Assembly: GCF_000010125.1 (NCBI RefSeq)
Contig: NC_007350.1
Span: forward strand, 1,736,001-1,800,000
DNA: 64,000 nt
From: Staphylococcus saprophyticus subsp. saprophyticus ATCC 15305 = NCTC 7292
Lineage (GTDB): Bacteria; Bacillota; Bacilli; Staphylococcales; Staphylococcaceae
Direction: 5' to 3'
Every line of letters begins with the position of its first letter. Position 1 is the first letter of the stretch. The translations under genes were made by a program, and so were the position numbers. Positions 31,268-42,696 of the stretch are shown piece after piece. The notes below the pieces were generated by a model, which ran no database searches, had not been told where the DNA came from, and saw only the letters and a list, made by a program, of their open reading frames with translations.

Positions 31268-31768
31268 ATGGTCCACCTCAAATATTTACTTATGTATCAT
31301 ACTTAATATATTGTACTTAACTTTCCCTTTAAGATACTTCTTTATCTTAATTAATTTTTATATACTACTCAAGTTTTTATGTTGTTTTTTCAAAATTTTC
31401 TGTATTTAATTTCAGTAATTTTTAATATGTAATTTAAATAAGAAGTAACTTGTACTATTAAATAGTTTTCTCTTGTGATAAAACTGCTTTATTTATTCCA
31501 CTACATCATGTAAAATGAGAAATAACTGAAAACATACAAATTAAAGTATTTGTGTTTTTCTATTCGAACGAACTGAAGATCACCCTAAAAACTTACCAGA
31601 CAATACTAGTACGTTCTAATTATAGATGGTAGTAATAACACTATTTATGAAAAACAGAGCTCGTTTTATAAAAGTAGTCTCATCTTTTTCATATATACAA
31701 AGTGCTAGGGTATTACAATAAAAATAATTATAAAATCAACACATGATTTTTAGGAGGAAATATATAAA
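31268..31768. other. long leader/intergenic region before rpoY-rnjA
   Basis: 500 bases of AT-rich DNA without a supported gene. It must hold the promoter of the minus-strand gene and that of rpoY-rnjA. One inverted repeat is seen: GAACGAACT (31566-31574) and AGTACGTTC (31608-31616), one mismatch, with a 33-base loop. Its role is unknown. A long 5' region for RNase J1 could carry autoregulation, but that is only a guess. Confidence 0.4.
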
Positions 31769-33846
<2,078 letters not shown>

Positions 33847-33885
33847 AAAAGTACAGGAATGGACTTAAATCTTCATTCTCACAGT

Positions 33886-33927
33886 AAGCGGCCTAATCCT
33901 CATTAAGGATTAGGCCGCTTTATATTT
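33886..33927 (+). terminator. terminator after rnjA
   Basis: Perfect 15-bp arms AAGCGGCCTAATCCT and AGGATTAGGCCGCTT around CATTA, followed by TATATTT. Confidence 0.9.
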
Positions 33928-34051
33928 ACTCATTTTATTATTCAACACATCTGTAAAAAACAAGCATTAATACAACTTAAAATATATGAACAGCATTTAT
34001 GCTATGTTATATTAACTGTGATGTGACATTAATTTAAAGAGAAGTATTTGA

Positions 34052-34192
34052 TTTACACAGATAAGTTATATATTTATCATATTAATTACTTGGGCAATTT
34101 TAACATCTATTGTCATACCATATGTAATTAAAAACAGTAATTTATCAGTTGTTATTTCTTCTCTACTACCTTTAATAATCATAATTATATAA
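34052..34192 (+). pseudogene. possible relic of a small two-helix membrane protein
   Basis: An open stretch of 46 codons without a start encodes a very hydrophobic peptide (FTQISYIFIILITWAILTSI, then basic residues, then LSVVISSLLPLIIIII) ending in TAA. A TTG with AAAGAGAAG before it lies at 34048 in another frame, so a single-base shift may have broken it. It resembles the small membrane protein that follows 43 bases later. It could also be chance in AT-rich DNA. Confidence 0.3.
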
Positions 34193-34234
34193 AATTGAGT
34201 AAATGAATCACTTTATGTATATAGGAGGATTATC

Positions 34235-34438
34235 ATGTCGAAAACTTTGAGTCTGAATTTAGTCATCTTAATTATGCTCATCATTCTAATACTAGCGATG
34301 ATTACTAATTTATTTGGTGCATTTTCTATATATTTAATAATAGTTCTTCCAATACTGATGTTAATCATTGGGTTATATGTTTTAATTACTAATGTAAAAA
34401 AGTACAATAGTAACAATAACTTTAACAACAAATTGTGA
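34235..34438 (+). CDS. small membrane protein, function unknown
   Basis: A 67-residue peptide with two long hydrophobic helices (LNLVILIMLIILILAMITNL and IYLIIVLPILMLIIGLYVLI) and a short polar N/K-rich tail. A strong ribosome site, AGGAGG, stands 7 bases before the ATG, which supports a real gene over a random frame. No family recognised. It is convergent with ktrA. Confidence 0.65.
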   Translation: MSKTLSLNLVILIMLIILILAMITNLFGAFSIYLIIVLPILMLIIGLYVLITNVKKYNSNNNFNNKL

Positions 34439-34490
34439 TTAACAAAATAAGATAGTATCTCGCTAATTTACCACCTTTCATAAATGCAAA

Positions 34491-34531
34491 AAACGTCAAT
34501 TTCTATACTATCTCAATAGAAATTGACGTTT
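34491..34531. terminator. terminator between small membrane gene and ktrA
   Basis: Perfect 15-bp arms AAACGTCAATTTCTA and TAGAAATTGACGTTT, flanked by A and T tracts. It can serve both strands. A near copy lies at 38328-38373. Confidence 0.88.
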
Positions 34532-34577
34532 ATTTTTAATCAAAAATATTAATATTGCTGCCTCATTTTTAAATAAG

Positions 34578-35237
34578 TTATCTTACTACTTTTTTCTCAA
34601 AACGATTTAAATCATTATCGTGTCCAATCATGATTAAAATATCTCCTATTTCAATACTAATATTAGGATCTGGAGATACTAAAATGTCTCTACCTCTTTT
34701 AATCGCTATGATACTTATTCCATATTGCGCACGAATATCTAATTGAATTATAGTTTGACCAGCCATTTTTTCACTAGCTTTAATTTCTACTATAGAATGC
34801 TCATCTGCAAGTTCTAAATAATCAAGAACACTGGCACTTGCTACATTATGTGCGATTCTTCTCCCCATGTCTCTTTCTGGGTGTACTACCGTGTCAGCAC
34901 CAATTTTATTTAAAATTTTAGCGTGATAATCATTTTGAGCTTTTGCTGTAACTTTTTTCACACCTAATTCTTTTAAGATTAATGTTGTTAAGGTACTCGA
35001 TTGAATATTTTCACCAATTGCAACGATCACATGATCAAAATTTCTCATGCCCAGACTCTTCATAACTGCCTCGTCTGTAGTGTCAGCAACTACAGCATGT
35101 GTTGCAATATCACTATATTCATTCACACGTGCTTCATTCATATCAATTGCCATTACATCCATATCAAGCGCATTTAATTCTCTTACAATACTACCGCCAA
35201 ATCGGCCTAAACCAATTACAACATACTCTTTATCCAT
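34578..35237 (-). CDS. ktrA: potassium channel regulatory subunit KtrA
   Basis: Cytosolic RCK ring protein that gates the KtrB/KtrD potassium translocator, 219 residues. The N-terminal Rossmann domain shows IGLGRFGGSIVREL (8-21), binding ATP/ADP, and a second acidic residue at the end of strand 2 (VMAIDMNE). The C-terminal TrkA_C domain (about 135-219) is where c-di-AMP binds in S. aureus KtrA. The longer frame to 35369 is ignored because GGAGG stands before the ATG at 35237. No channel subunit is nearby, as is usual in staphylococci. Confidence 0.93.
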   Translation of the reverse strand: MDKEYVVIGLGRFGGSIVRELNALDMDVMAIDMNEARVNEYSDIATHAVVADTTDEAVMKSLGMRNFDHVIVAIGENIQSSTLTTLILKELGVKKVTAKAQNDYHAKILNKIGADTVVHPERDMGRRIAHNVASASVLDYLELADEHSIVEIKASEKMAGQTIIQLDIRAQYGISIIAIKRGRDILVSPDPNISIEIGDILIMIGHDNDLNRFEKKVVR

Positions 35238-35331
35238 GTGTGTCCTCCAATTTAAAAATCGTGGCATGACCATTCTAAACAACACCACATAAGTATTATT
35301 TAGAACAATCATAACCACATTTGAAAATCTT

Positions 35332-36348
35332 CTATTTTTTGCCTTCCACATATTTTTTGTCGAAAACAAATAATCTTAATATTAATATTAACGATGGAAT
35401 CAGTAAAAGTAAACCTAAAATAAAAGCAATGATTAACGCAATTGCCATACTACTATTTACTACGTGTTCATTTATACGAATGAACGGATAAAGTAAATAT
35501 GGTAATTTACTTGCACCATATCCGAAAAATGCAAATCCCATTTGTAAAATGACTAATATAAATGCGTAACCATGTCCTTTTTTCATTAATGTTAAGACCA
35601 TTGCACCAATAAAACAAATAAAGCTTAACAAGAATATCCACCAATAATTAGATACTGCATTGATGAAGTGTGCTTCATTTTGTAAACGCAATGATAAAAA
35701 TACAAATAATGAAATTGCTATCATTGGTGGGCCCCAAATTAAGAACCAATATCTTAATAAGTTATACGCTGGTTTATCTTTTGCTTTCGAAGCATAATAT
35801 GTTAAGAAACCTGAAGATATATACAGAACTGAGATAATCGCTAAGAATACGACTGACCAAGAGTATGGACTTAATAATAACTCTGTCCAATTTAAATCCA
35901 AATTATTTTCTGTTCCAGTGATATATCCACCTTCTGAAATCGTTAATGTCGTAGCAAGTGATGCTGGTATTAATAAACCAGCGATACCATACATTGCTAA
36001 CCAAACTAATTTACTATCTGGGCCATAATTTTCAAAGGCATAAAATGCACCTCTAATAGACAGTAATATTAAAGCGATAGAGGCTGGCAATAGTAACACT
36101 GTTCCAAAATACATTGCAGTGTCAGGGAAAAAACCTACCACACCAACAAAGAAGAATACAAAGAAAACATTTGTCACTTCCCAAACTGGGTTTAAATAAC
36201 GTGCTATTAAATGATTTATTTTCTTATCTTGCTTTGTAATTTTGGCATGTAATGTAAAGAAACCTGCACCAAAATCTATGGATGCAATAATGATGTAACA
36301 GAATAAGAAAATCCAAAGTACGGAAATGCCAATATATGCGAATATCAT
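35332..36348 (-). CDS. cydB: cytochrome bd-type quinol oxidase subunit II
   Basis: Membrane subunit, 338 residues and about eight to nine helices, pairing with CydA. It opens with the family sequence YIGISVLWIFLFCYIIIASIDFGAGFF and includes RYLNPVWEVTNVFFVFFFVG. Its ATG overlaps the cydA stop by one base (TAATG). No cydCD genes follow, so any assembly transporter must lie elsewhere. Confidence 0.95.
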   Translation of the reverse strand: MIFAYIGISVLWIFLFCYIIIASIDFGAGFFTLHAKITKQDKKINHLIARYLNPVWEVTNVFFVFFFVGVVGFFPDTAMYFGTVLLLPASIALILLSIRGAFYAFENYGPDSKLVWLAMYGIAGLLIPASLATTLTISEGGYITGTENNLDLNWTELLLSPYSWSVVFLAIISVLYISSGFLTYYASKAKDKPAYNLLRYWFLIWGPPMIAISLFVFLSLRLQNEAHFINAVSNYWWIFLLSFICFIGAMVLTLMKKGHGYAFILVILQMGFAFFGYGASKLPYLLYPFIRINEHVVNSSMAIALIIAFILGLLLLIPSLILILRLFVFDKKYVEGKK

Positions 36349-37700
36349 TATGCATCACCTCTTTCTGAAGCTAGTGCTTCAACTTCTTTATAAGCTGGTT
36401 TCTCTTTAAACATACGAATTAATACATAAGCAGAGGTAACCATTAACACAAGGTATAACAAGCCGAATAGAATTGTAACTAGGGTTAATCCTCCTGCTTG
36501 TGTCGCAGCATCTGCTACTTTAAGATAACCACGAACAATCCATGGCTGACGACCTTGCTCTGTTAAGAACCAACCAAACTCGATTGCTAGCATAGCCGCT
36601 GGACCAGTCAATAGTACACCATATAACATAGGTTTTGAATGTGTAAATTTCCGCAGTTTTTTAAATATAAGTGTAAGTACATATGCACCGGAAACGACTA
36701 AACAAAATACCCCCATCGAAACCATGAGATCAAAGTAATAATGTACAATCATTGGTGGTTGTAAATCTTTTGGAAATTCATCCAGACCTTTAACTTCTGT
36801 ATTAGTATTATTATCAGCTAAAAAGCTAAGGAGACCAGGAATTTTAATTGCGCCATTTACTTCTTGCGTTTTTTCATCTAAGGAACCAAATAAAACTAAA
36901 TCTGCATGTGATTCCGTATCAAAGTGCCATTCATAAGCTGCTAATTTCTCTGGTTGCTCTTGATGTAAGAACTTAGCAGATAAGTCACCTGCTAACATAG
37001 ATCCTAATGTAAAAACAACACCTAAGATCATAGTTAGTTTTAGTGCTTTTTTATGATATTCTGTATCTTTTTTAAATTTATTTTTGAGTAATTTGAAAGC
37101 AGCGATAGCCGCTAATACAAACGCCATTGTCATAAGTGCAGTTGCAACCACATGGAATGATCTAATTAAAAACGAATCATTAAACATTGCTGCTAATGGT
37201 TCTACATTAACCATTTTGCCATTTTTCATTTCAAATCCAGCAGGTGTATTCATAAATGAGTTAACGGCAGTAATAAAGAACGCCGAGAATGATCCACCAA
37301 GGATAACTGGTATACTAATTAAAAAGTGCGTCCATTTTCCTTTAAAACGATCCCATGTATATAGATATATACTCAAGAATATCGCTTCAAAGAAGAAAGC
37401 AAATGTTTCCATAAATAATGGTAATGCTATAACATGTCCACCCATTTGCATAAATGTTGGCCATAGTAATGACAACTGTAGACCTATAATTGTACCTGTC
37501 ACGACACCTACAGCTACTGTTATCGTATAACCTTTGGACCATCTTTTGGCTAATGTTGTGTATAGTGGATTATTTTTCTTAATACCAATAAATTCGGCAA
37601 CAGCGAACATGACTGGCATCCCCACACCAATTGTTGCAAAAATTATATGCACTGCGAGTGTCATCGCAGTTAAAAACCGTGCTAATTCAACTGAATCCAT
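36348..37700 (-). CDS. cydA: cytochrome bd-type quinol oxidase subunit I
   Basis: Haem-bearing subunit of the high-affinity terminal oxidase, 450 residues, about nine helices. Axial ligand H18 in TLAVHIIFATIGVG, the quinol-region motif GRQPW in LTEQGRQPWIVRGYL, and a short Q-loop typical of Firmicute enzymes are visible. The start at 37700 (MDSVELARFL) has AAAGGTGAT before it. The upstream in-frame ATG is ignored. A Rex operator lies just upstream, so expression should rise when NADH accumulates under low oxygen. Confidence 0.96.
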   Translation of the reverse strand: MDSVELARFLTAMTLAVHIIFATIGVGMPVMFAVAEFIGIKKNNPLYTTLAKRWSKGYTITVAVGVVTGTIIGLQLSLLWPTFMQMGGHVIALPLFMETFAFFFEAIFLSIYLYTWDRFKGKWTHFLISIPVILGGSFSAFFITAVNSFMNTPAGFEMKNGKMVNVEPLAAMFNDSFLIRSFHVVATALMTMAFVLAAIAAFKLLKNKFKKDTEYHKKALKLTMILGVVFTLGSMLAGDLSAKFLHQEQPEKLAAYEWHFDTESHADLVLFGSLDEKTQEVNGAIKIPGLLSFLADNNTNTEVKGLDEFPKDLQPPMIVHYYFDLMVSMGVFCLVVSGAYVLTLIFKKLRKFTHSKPMLYGVLLTGPAAMLAIEFGWFLTEQGRQPWIVRGYLKVADAATQAGGLTLVTILFGLLYLVLMVTSAYVLIRMFKEKPAYKEVEALASERGDA

Positions 37701-37721
37701 AATATCACCTTTTTTATTTAT

Positions 37722-37754
37722 TTGTGACAAAAATCACAACGTCTTTCCATTATA
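37722..37754 (-). promoter_or_regulatory. Rex operator and -10 box of cydAB
   Basis: TTGTGACAAAAATCACAA (37722-37739) is an 18-base palindrome matching the Rex consensus TTGTGA-N6-TCACAA. It lies immediately downstream of a perfect -10, TATAAT on the minus strand (37749-37754), so a bound repressor would sit on the transcription start. Rex is the NADH/NAD sensor that represses cydABCD in Bacillus. The Rex gene is not in the window. Confidence 0.8.
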
Positions 37755-37899
37755 AACCGGTGTACATATTTTTTAAATTTATTTCTCTCAAAATAAAGTG
37801 ACAAATTAATGTCTAATTTCATACAATTTAAAAGACTTGAAATATATTCTAAAGTCTCTTATATTATAGTAAATTGAATAAAGAAAGGATAAACCGATT

Positions 37900-38130
37900 A
37901 TGAACGAGATTATCATATACACACAAAATGATTGTCCACCTTGTACTTTCATCAAAAACTACTTAGCTGACAATGATGTCGCATATCGTGAAAAAAATAT
38001 CAGTAATACACAATATAGAAATGAAATGATTGATTATGATGCATTTGCAACACCTTTTATTTTATTAAATGGTGAACCAATGCACCAAATTGACATGGAT
38101 AAAATAAATAGCACATTAAATATTAAATAA
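37900..38130 (+). CDS. glutaredoxin/NrdH-like thiol protein
   Basis: A 76-residue thioredoxin-fold protein with an N-terminal active site CPPC (C12, C15) and the cis-proline TP at 51-52. Size and layout suit a glutaredoxin-like or NrdH-type electron carrier. AAAGGAT precedes the start. Divergent from cydAB and separated from it by 199 bases. The physiological partner is unknown. Confidence 0.85.
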   Translation: MNEIIIYTQNDCPPCTFIKNYLADNDVAYREKNISNTQYRNEMIDYDAFATPFILLNGEPMHQIDMDKINSTLNIK

Positions 38131-38327
38131 GCGATGCATTCTCAAAGTTAACAATTTAATTATGTTGTAAAGTTAATTAAGTACTAATTATAAAGTAACG
38201 TATTTTGTAACTTTTTACAAAATTAAAAATTAATCATTCGTGTTTCTTTAGCCATTTCTAAATAGAATTTATTAATATTAAACACTCTATGCAAACCCTC
38301 CAGCCTTTAAATTCACTTTCCAAACAT

Positions 38328-38373
38328 AAAAAACGCCAATTTCTATTTAATTACAATAGAAATCGGCGTTTTT
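38328..38373. terminator. terminator between the glutaredoxin-like gene and ptsI
   Basis: Arms AAAAAACGCCAATTTCTA and TAGAAATCGGCGTTTTT (one G-T) around an 11-base loop lie between converging genes. It is closely related in sequence to 34491-34531. The rest of the gap 38131-38431 shows nothing else. Confidence 0.85.
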
Positions 38374-38431
38374 AGTTAATCTCAGATGTTTATATCCAAG
38401 ACATATCTTTATTTTTTAATAAGTACTCATT

Positions 38432-40147
38432 TTATTTAGCGTATTGATTTACTAAATCTTGAACTTCTTCAGAAGTAGCACAATCAATTGCTCTTTGAGC
38501 TAATTCTTCCATTTCATTTTGACTTAAACCTTTGATTTGACGACGTGCTTTAAGTACTGAGGTAGCACTCATTGAGAACTCATCTAATCCTAAGCCTAAT
38601 AACAATGGAATTGCAATTTCATCGCCAGCCATTTCTCCACACATACCAGTCCATTTACCTTCTTTATGAGAAGCTTCTATTACTTGTTTTACTAAACGTA
38701 ATATTGAAGGATTATATGGTTGATACAAGTAAGAAACACGTTCTGACATTCTATCAGCAGCCATTGTATATTGAATTAAATCATTCGTTCCTATACTGAA
38801 GAAATCAACTTCTTTAGCAAATACATCTGCCAACGCAGCAGTAGAAGGAATTTCTACCATAATACCAAGTTCGATATCATCAGAAACTTCAATGCCTTCA
38901 TTTGTTAAGTTATCTTTTTCTTCAAGTAACAATGCTTTAGCATCACGGAACTCTTGGATTGTAGCTACCATAGGGAACATGATATTCAATTTACCAAAAG
39001 CAGATGCACGTAATAATGCACGCAACTGTGGTCTGAAAATATCAGGTTGATCTAGGCATAAACGGATAGCACGGTAACCTAAGAAAGGATTCATTTCTTC
39101 AGGTAAATTCAGATAAGGTAGTTCTTTATCTCCACCAATATCTAAAGTACGTACAACAACGCGTTTATCTTCCATCGTTTCTAATACTTTTTTATAAGCT
39201 TCGAACTGCTCATCTTCAGTTGGCATTTCGTCTCTACCCATATATAAAAATTCAGTACGGTATAATCCAATGCCCTCTGCACCATTTTCAATTACACCTT
39301 TTAAATCATTCGGTGTACCGATATTGGCAGTAAGTTCAGCGTGTCTACCATCAATTGTAGTTGTCTCTTCATCGCGTAATTTTTGTAATTCTTGCTTGTC
39401 TTCAAAGAAACGTTCACGCTTGTTTTGATAAGCAATGACTTCATCTTCAGTAGGATCAATGATGACTTCACCTGTTAAACCGTCAACAATAATCATGTCA
39501 CCTTGTTTAACTTCTTGAGTAATAGATTTAGTACCTACAACTGCAGCAATTTCTAATGAGCGACTCATAATTGCTGAATGTGAAGTTCTACCACCTATAT
39601 TAGTTACAAATCCTTGTACAAATTCTTTATTTAATTGAGCAGTATCTGAAGGTGTTAAATCGTTACCGATTATAACAACGCTTTCATCAATCATACTAGG
39701 ATTTGGTAATTCTACACCTAAAATATGTGCTAACACACGTTTTGAAACATCGCGGATATCAGCAGCACGTTCTTTCATATATTCATTATCCATTGATTCA
39801 AAAATAGTAATGAATTGTCCAGTTACATCAGATAATGCAGTTGGTGCGTTAACTTGTTCATTCTTAATTTTTTCTTCGATTGGTTGAATTAATTCAGGAT
39901 CATCTAAAACAAGTAAATGCGCATCAAAAATTGCTGCTTTATCAGCACCTAAATTTTGTTCAGCATTATTTCTAATTTTAGTTAATTCAACTTTGGATGT
40001 TTGAATAGCATTATTGAACTTTGCAATCTCAGCATCTACATCTGACACTTTTTCGCTATCAAATGATAAATCTGGTTCAACTAATAAGTATGCTTTAGCT
40101 ATAGCTACACCGTCAGATGCAGCTATACCATTTATATAATTAGACAT
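38432..40147 (-). CDS. ptsI: PTS enzyme I (phosphoenolpyruvate-protein phosphotransferase)
   Basis: First phosphocarrier of the sugar phosphotransferase system: takes phosphate from PEP and passes it to HPr. It has 571 residues. The active histidine is H190 in [13 protein letters not shown]. The PEP-binding barrel shows [43 protein letters not shown] and GMCGEMAGD. It follows ptsH by 2 bases. Confidence 0.97.
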   Translation of the reverse strand: MSNYINGIAASDGVAIAKAYLLVEPDLSFDSEKVSDVDAEIAKFNNAIQTSKVELTKIRNNAEQNLGADKAAIFDAHLLVLDDPELIQPIEEKIKNEQVNAPTALSDVTGQFITIFESMDNEYMKERAADIRDVSKRVLAHILGVELPNPSMIDESVVIIGNDLTPSDTAQLNKEFVQGFVTNIGGRTSHSAIMSRSLEIAAVVGTKSITQEVKQGDMIIVDGLTGEVIIDPTEDEVIAYQNKRERFFEDKQELQKLRDEETTTIDGRHAELTANIGTPNDLKGVIENGAEGIGLYRTEFLYMGRDEMPTEDEQFEAYKKVLETMEDKRVVVRTLDIGGDKELPYLNLPEEMNPFLGYRAIRLCLDQPDIFRPQLRALLRASAFGKLNIMFPMVATIQEFRDAKALLLEEKDNLTNEGIEVSDDIELGIMVEIPSTAALADVFAKEVDFFSIGTNDLIQYTMAADRMSERVSYLYQPYNPSILRLVKQVIEASHKEGKWTGMCGEMAGDEIAIPLLLGLGLDEFSMSATSVLKARRQIKGLSQNEMEELAQRAIDCATSEEVQDLVNQYAK

Positions 40148-40149
40148 AA

Positions 40150-40416
40150 TTATTTAGTTAATCCTTCTTTAGATAAAATGTCAGTGATTGCTTCAATTGC
40201 ATCTTTTTCATCGCTACCGTCAGCGTAGATTGTAATTTCAGCATCTTTACCTACACCTAAACTCATAACACCCATGATTGATTTCAAGTTAACTTTTTTA
40301 CCGTTATATTCTAATTGAATATCAGAATCAAATTTTGAGGCAGTTTGAACAAGCATTGTCGCTGGACGAGCGTGAATACCTGTTTCGTCGATAATTACAT
40401 ATGATTTTTGTTCCAT
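40150..40416 (-). CDS. ptsH: phosphocarrier protein HPr
   Basis: An 88-residue PTS carrier. Catalytic H15 in [10 protein letters not shown] and regulatory S46 in [11 protein letters not shown], the target of HPr kinase and hence of CcpA-type catabolite control, are both present. AAGGAG precedes the ATG. It leads the ptsHI operon. Confidence 0.98.
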   Translation of the reverse strand: MEQKSYVIIDETGIHARPATMLVQTASKFDSDIQLEYNGKKVNLKSIMGVMSLGVGKDAEITIYADGSDEKDAIEAITDILSKEGLTK

Positions 40417-40580
40417 AAAATGATTTCTCCTTCGTATAGTTAGAATCGTTGGTTTATTATAAAACCTAGCATAGTTTTATATAATAACATTACCAAATTA
40501 TTATTATAAATTCAATTCGTTGCACCCATGACATGACAATATTCAGAGAATTTTAGCTAATTTGTGAAAACGCTATAGTT

Positions 40581-41123
40581 TTAAACAAGTTCTTTCACAA
40601 CTTTTTCACATTTTTGAATATGTTCATCTCCAATTTTTTTCATAAAGTAATAACTAATTGATGCTGAAATAGCCTGCCCCACAACCGGGAACCATTTCGT
40701 TTGTTTCGCAGCTACACGTTTTGCAACATCTCTAACGACAACTTTTAATATCGCATTCGATATTTTTTTACCTATAAATTGACTACCTTGAATCGCCGCG
40801 GCAGCTAAGACACGCTCTTTCATATCATCGCCCATGTTATTCACTTGTTTATGATCTAATCCATAAATTTTATTAACATCTTCAATAATATCTCTCATCA
40901 ATTTAATATCGACACCAAAATCTAAACCGGGTATTGGCACAATACTGATACTTGATGATAAAACAGATTTTTTTCTAACTAGTGCCTGTGCACGTTTACG
41001 TCGTTCTTCAATTTCTATATTTGTGGTAGGTATATTACTTTTTTGTTTGATATCTTCAATTTTTAATACTTTATTACCAACTTTTTGTGTAACATTATTT
41101 GTGATTTTATTTTTAAAACCCAT
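40581..41123 (-). CDS. DUF697-like membrane-associated protein
   Basis: A 180-residue basic protein with a coiled N-terminal part (IEDIKQKS..., EIEERRKRAQALVRKK) and hydrophobic, small-residue-rich helices (SSSISIVPIPGLDFGVDI and FPVVGQAISASISYYFMKKIG) similar to DUF697/YcjF-type proteins. AAGGAG is 8 bases before the ATG at 41123, so the upstream GTG is not used. Function unknown. It lies between ptsHI and the methyltransferase gene on the same strand. Confidence 0.7.
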   Translation of the reverse strand: MGFKNKITNNVTQKVGNKVLKIEDIKQKSNIPTTNIEIEERRKRAQALVRKKSVLSSSISIVPIPGLDFGVDIKLMRDIIEDVNKIYGLDHKQVNNMGDDMKERVLAAAAIQGSQFIGKKISNAILKVVVRDVAKRVAAKQTKWFPVVGQAISASISYYFMKKIGDEHIQKCEKVVKELV

Positions 41124-41181
41124 TTTATTCACTCCTTAGTAAATTACTTCGTATTAAAAAGAATACCCTTTTTTCATAATT

Positions 41182-42351
41182 TTACTTTATTTTTACAAAA
41201 ACAGCCTTTAAATATTTAGAAGGTTTATAGTGTGGATGTGTTTTGAAATCTTTTGGCAAGCCCATTACTTCTACAATTTCATAATCTACTTCTTCTTCTG
41301 TTAATGTTTGATTGATTACATTTTTGAATGATTTCAAAGAAAACGTACTATTATTTGTGCATAACAGTAATGTACCGTCAGGCCCTAATATTTCAAGTGC
41401 ACCTTTAATTAATTTATCGTAATCTTTTAATACGGAAAAAGTTTTTTTCTTGTTTCTAGCAAAACTTGGTGGATCAATAACAATCGTATCGTAAAACAAG
41501 TCATGACGACACGCATAATTAAAGTAATCAAAAGTGTCCATTACATAAATATATTGTGACTTAGGATCAATACCATTCAAGCCAAAATTTTCTTCTGTAA
41601 GTGCACGTGATCGGTTTGCTAAATCTACGCTTGTTGTCATTGTTGCGTTTTCGGCAGCTATAACAGAAAATGCACCCGTATAACTAAATACATTTAATAT
41701 TTCTTTATCTTCAGCATAATGATCTTTTAATTTTTTTCGTACTTCTTTTTGATCTAAAAATATGCCTGTCATAGGTCCATCATTTAAATCTACATTATAG
41801 AATGTGAAATTTTCTTCAATAATAATTGGAAACTCAGGTGCTTCACCATCAACAAATCCACCTTGAATTTCTGCGTCTTTAAATCTCATTTTTTCAAATA
41901 TAGACGTATATTCGAATACATTTTCTAACGCTGATAATACATTATAACGGAATTTATAAATGCCTTTTGAATACCATTGGATTAAGAAATGACCATCATA
42001 GTTATCTATGGTTAAACCACCTATACCATCGCCTTCACCATTAAAAACACGAAAAGCATTCGTCCCATCAATATTATAGAAATATTCACGTTCAGCTTTG
42101 GCATTTTTAAATAATGTTTCAAAAAATTGTGTGTTAATGACTTCATCTTTGTCATAGCTCAATACCCAGCCAACGCCTTTATGCTGTCTACCAACATAAG
42201 CAGTAGCTATATATTGATCTCTATCGTTCATTAAATAAAATAGGTCCCCCTCTTTTAAATGATCGTGTGCATAAATATCTTCTTCATCTACTAATGGGTA
42301 TTCATTTAAATATTTCGTTTCTTTTCCTCTATTTAACGTGGCAATTTTCAT
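41182..42351 (-). CDS. class I SAM-dependent RNA methyltransferase (RlmI-like)
   Basis: A 389-residue enzyme. An N-terminal PUA-like domain (about 1-75) is joined to a Rossmann methyltransferase with SAM motif EILNVFSYTGAFSVIAA and catalytic-type DTIVIDPPSFARNKK. This is the architecture of RlmI, which makes m5C in 23S rRNA, but the target base in staphylococci is not shown by the sequence. A gene of this type precedes auxA in S. aureus. Confidence 0.88.
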   Translation of the reverse strand: MKIATLNRGKETKYLNEYPLVDEEDIYAHDHLKEGDLFYLMNDRDQYIATAYVGRQHKGVGWVLSYDKDEVINTQFFETLFKNAKAEREYFYNIDGTNAFRVFNGEGDGIGGLTIDNYDGHFLIQWYSKGIYKFRYNVLSALENVFEYTSIFEKMRFKDAEIQGGFVDGEAPEFPIIIEENFTFYNVDLNDGPMTGIFLDQKEVRKKLKDHYAEDKEILNVFSYTGAFSVIAAENATMTTSVDLANRSRALTEENFGLNGIDPKSQYIYVMDTFDYFNYACRHDLFYDTIVIDPPSFARNKKKTFSVLKDYDKLIKGALEILGPDGTLLLCTNNSTFSLKSFKNVINQTLTEEEVDYEIVEVMGLPKDFKTHPHYKPSKYLKAVFVKIK

Positions 42352-42638
42352 AAATTTATGTCAGCCTTTCTACTTTTATTTATATTTATTATTTGCTTAT
42401 TCATTTTATCATCTCATTAACATCGTAACATCAATTATCTACAATTCACCAAAATATTATATCTGAAACTTCATAAGTATTTTTATAGAAATTTAATTTT
42501 TCAATAAAGATTGGGTCGCCTCACCTTATCAAATATAGTGAATGACATCAGCCGATGCTCATGAATAAGTGCGACTAATCCACATAAAATGTGAAAGAAA
42601 TTCTATTTAGAAGTTGTGTTTTACCTTTACTTTCAAAT

Positions 42639-42673
42639 AAAAAAAGCCTGAGACAATGCCATGTCCCAGACTT
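42639..42673 (-). terminator. terminator after auxA, TGGGACA family
   Basis: On the minus strand AAGTCTGGGACA pairs with TGTCTCAGGCTT (two G-T pairs) and runs into seven T. It lies 24 bases after the gene. In the rest of the gap 42352-42638 I see only AT-rich sequence. Confidence 0.85.
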
Positions 42674-42696
42674 CTTCCTTGTTTCTATTAAAGTAA

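Noticed and set aside
31389..31406. CodY-like box AATTTTCTGTATTTAA before the hypothetical gene at 30995
   Set aside because: At least three mismatches to the 15-base CodY motif, and such sequences are frequent at this AT content.
37084..37530. 148-codon plus-strand open frame opposite cydA
   Set aside because: It lies fully inside cydA on the other strand, has no ribosome site and its product has no recognisable pattern. It is a shadow of a long hydrophobic gene.
37800..37813. GACA-N6-TGTC palindrome upstream of the glutaredoxin-like gene
   Set aside because: Short arms and no match to a known operator. Not supported enough to call.
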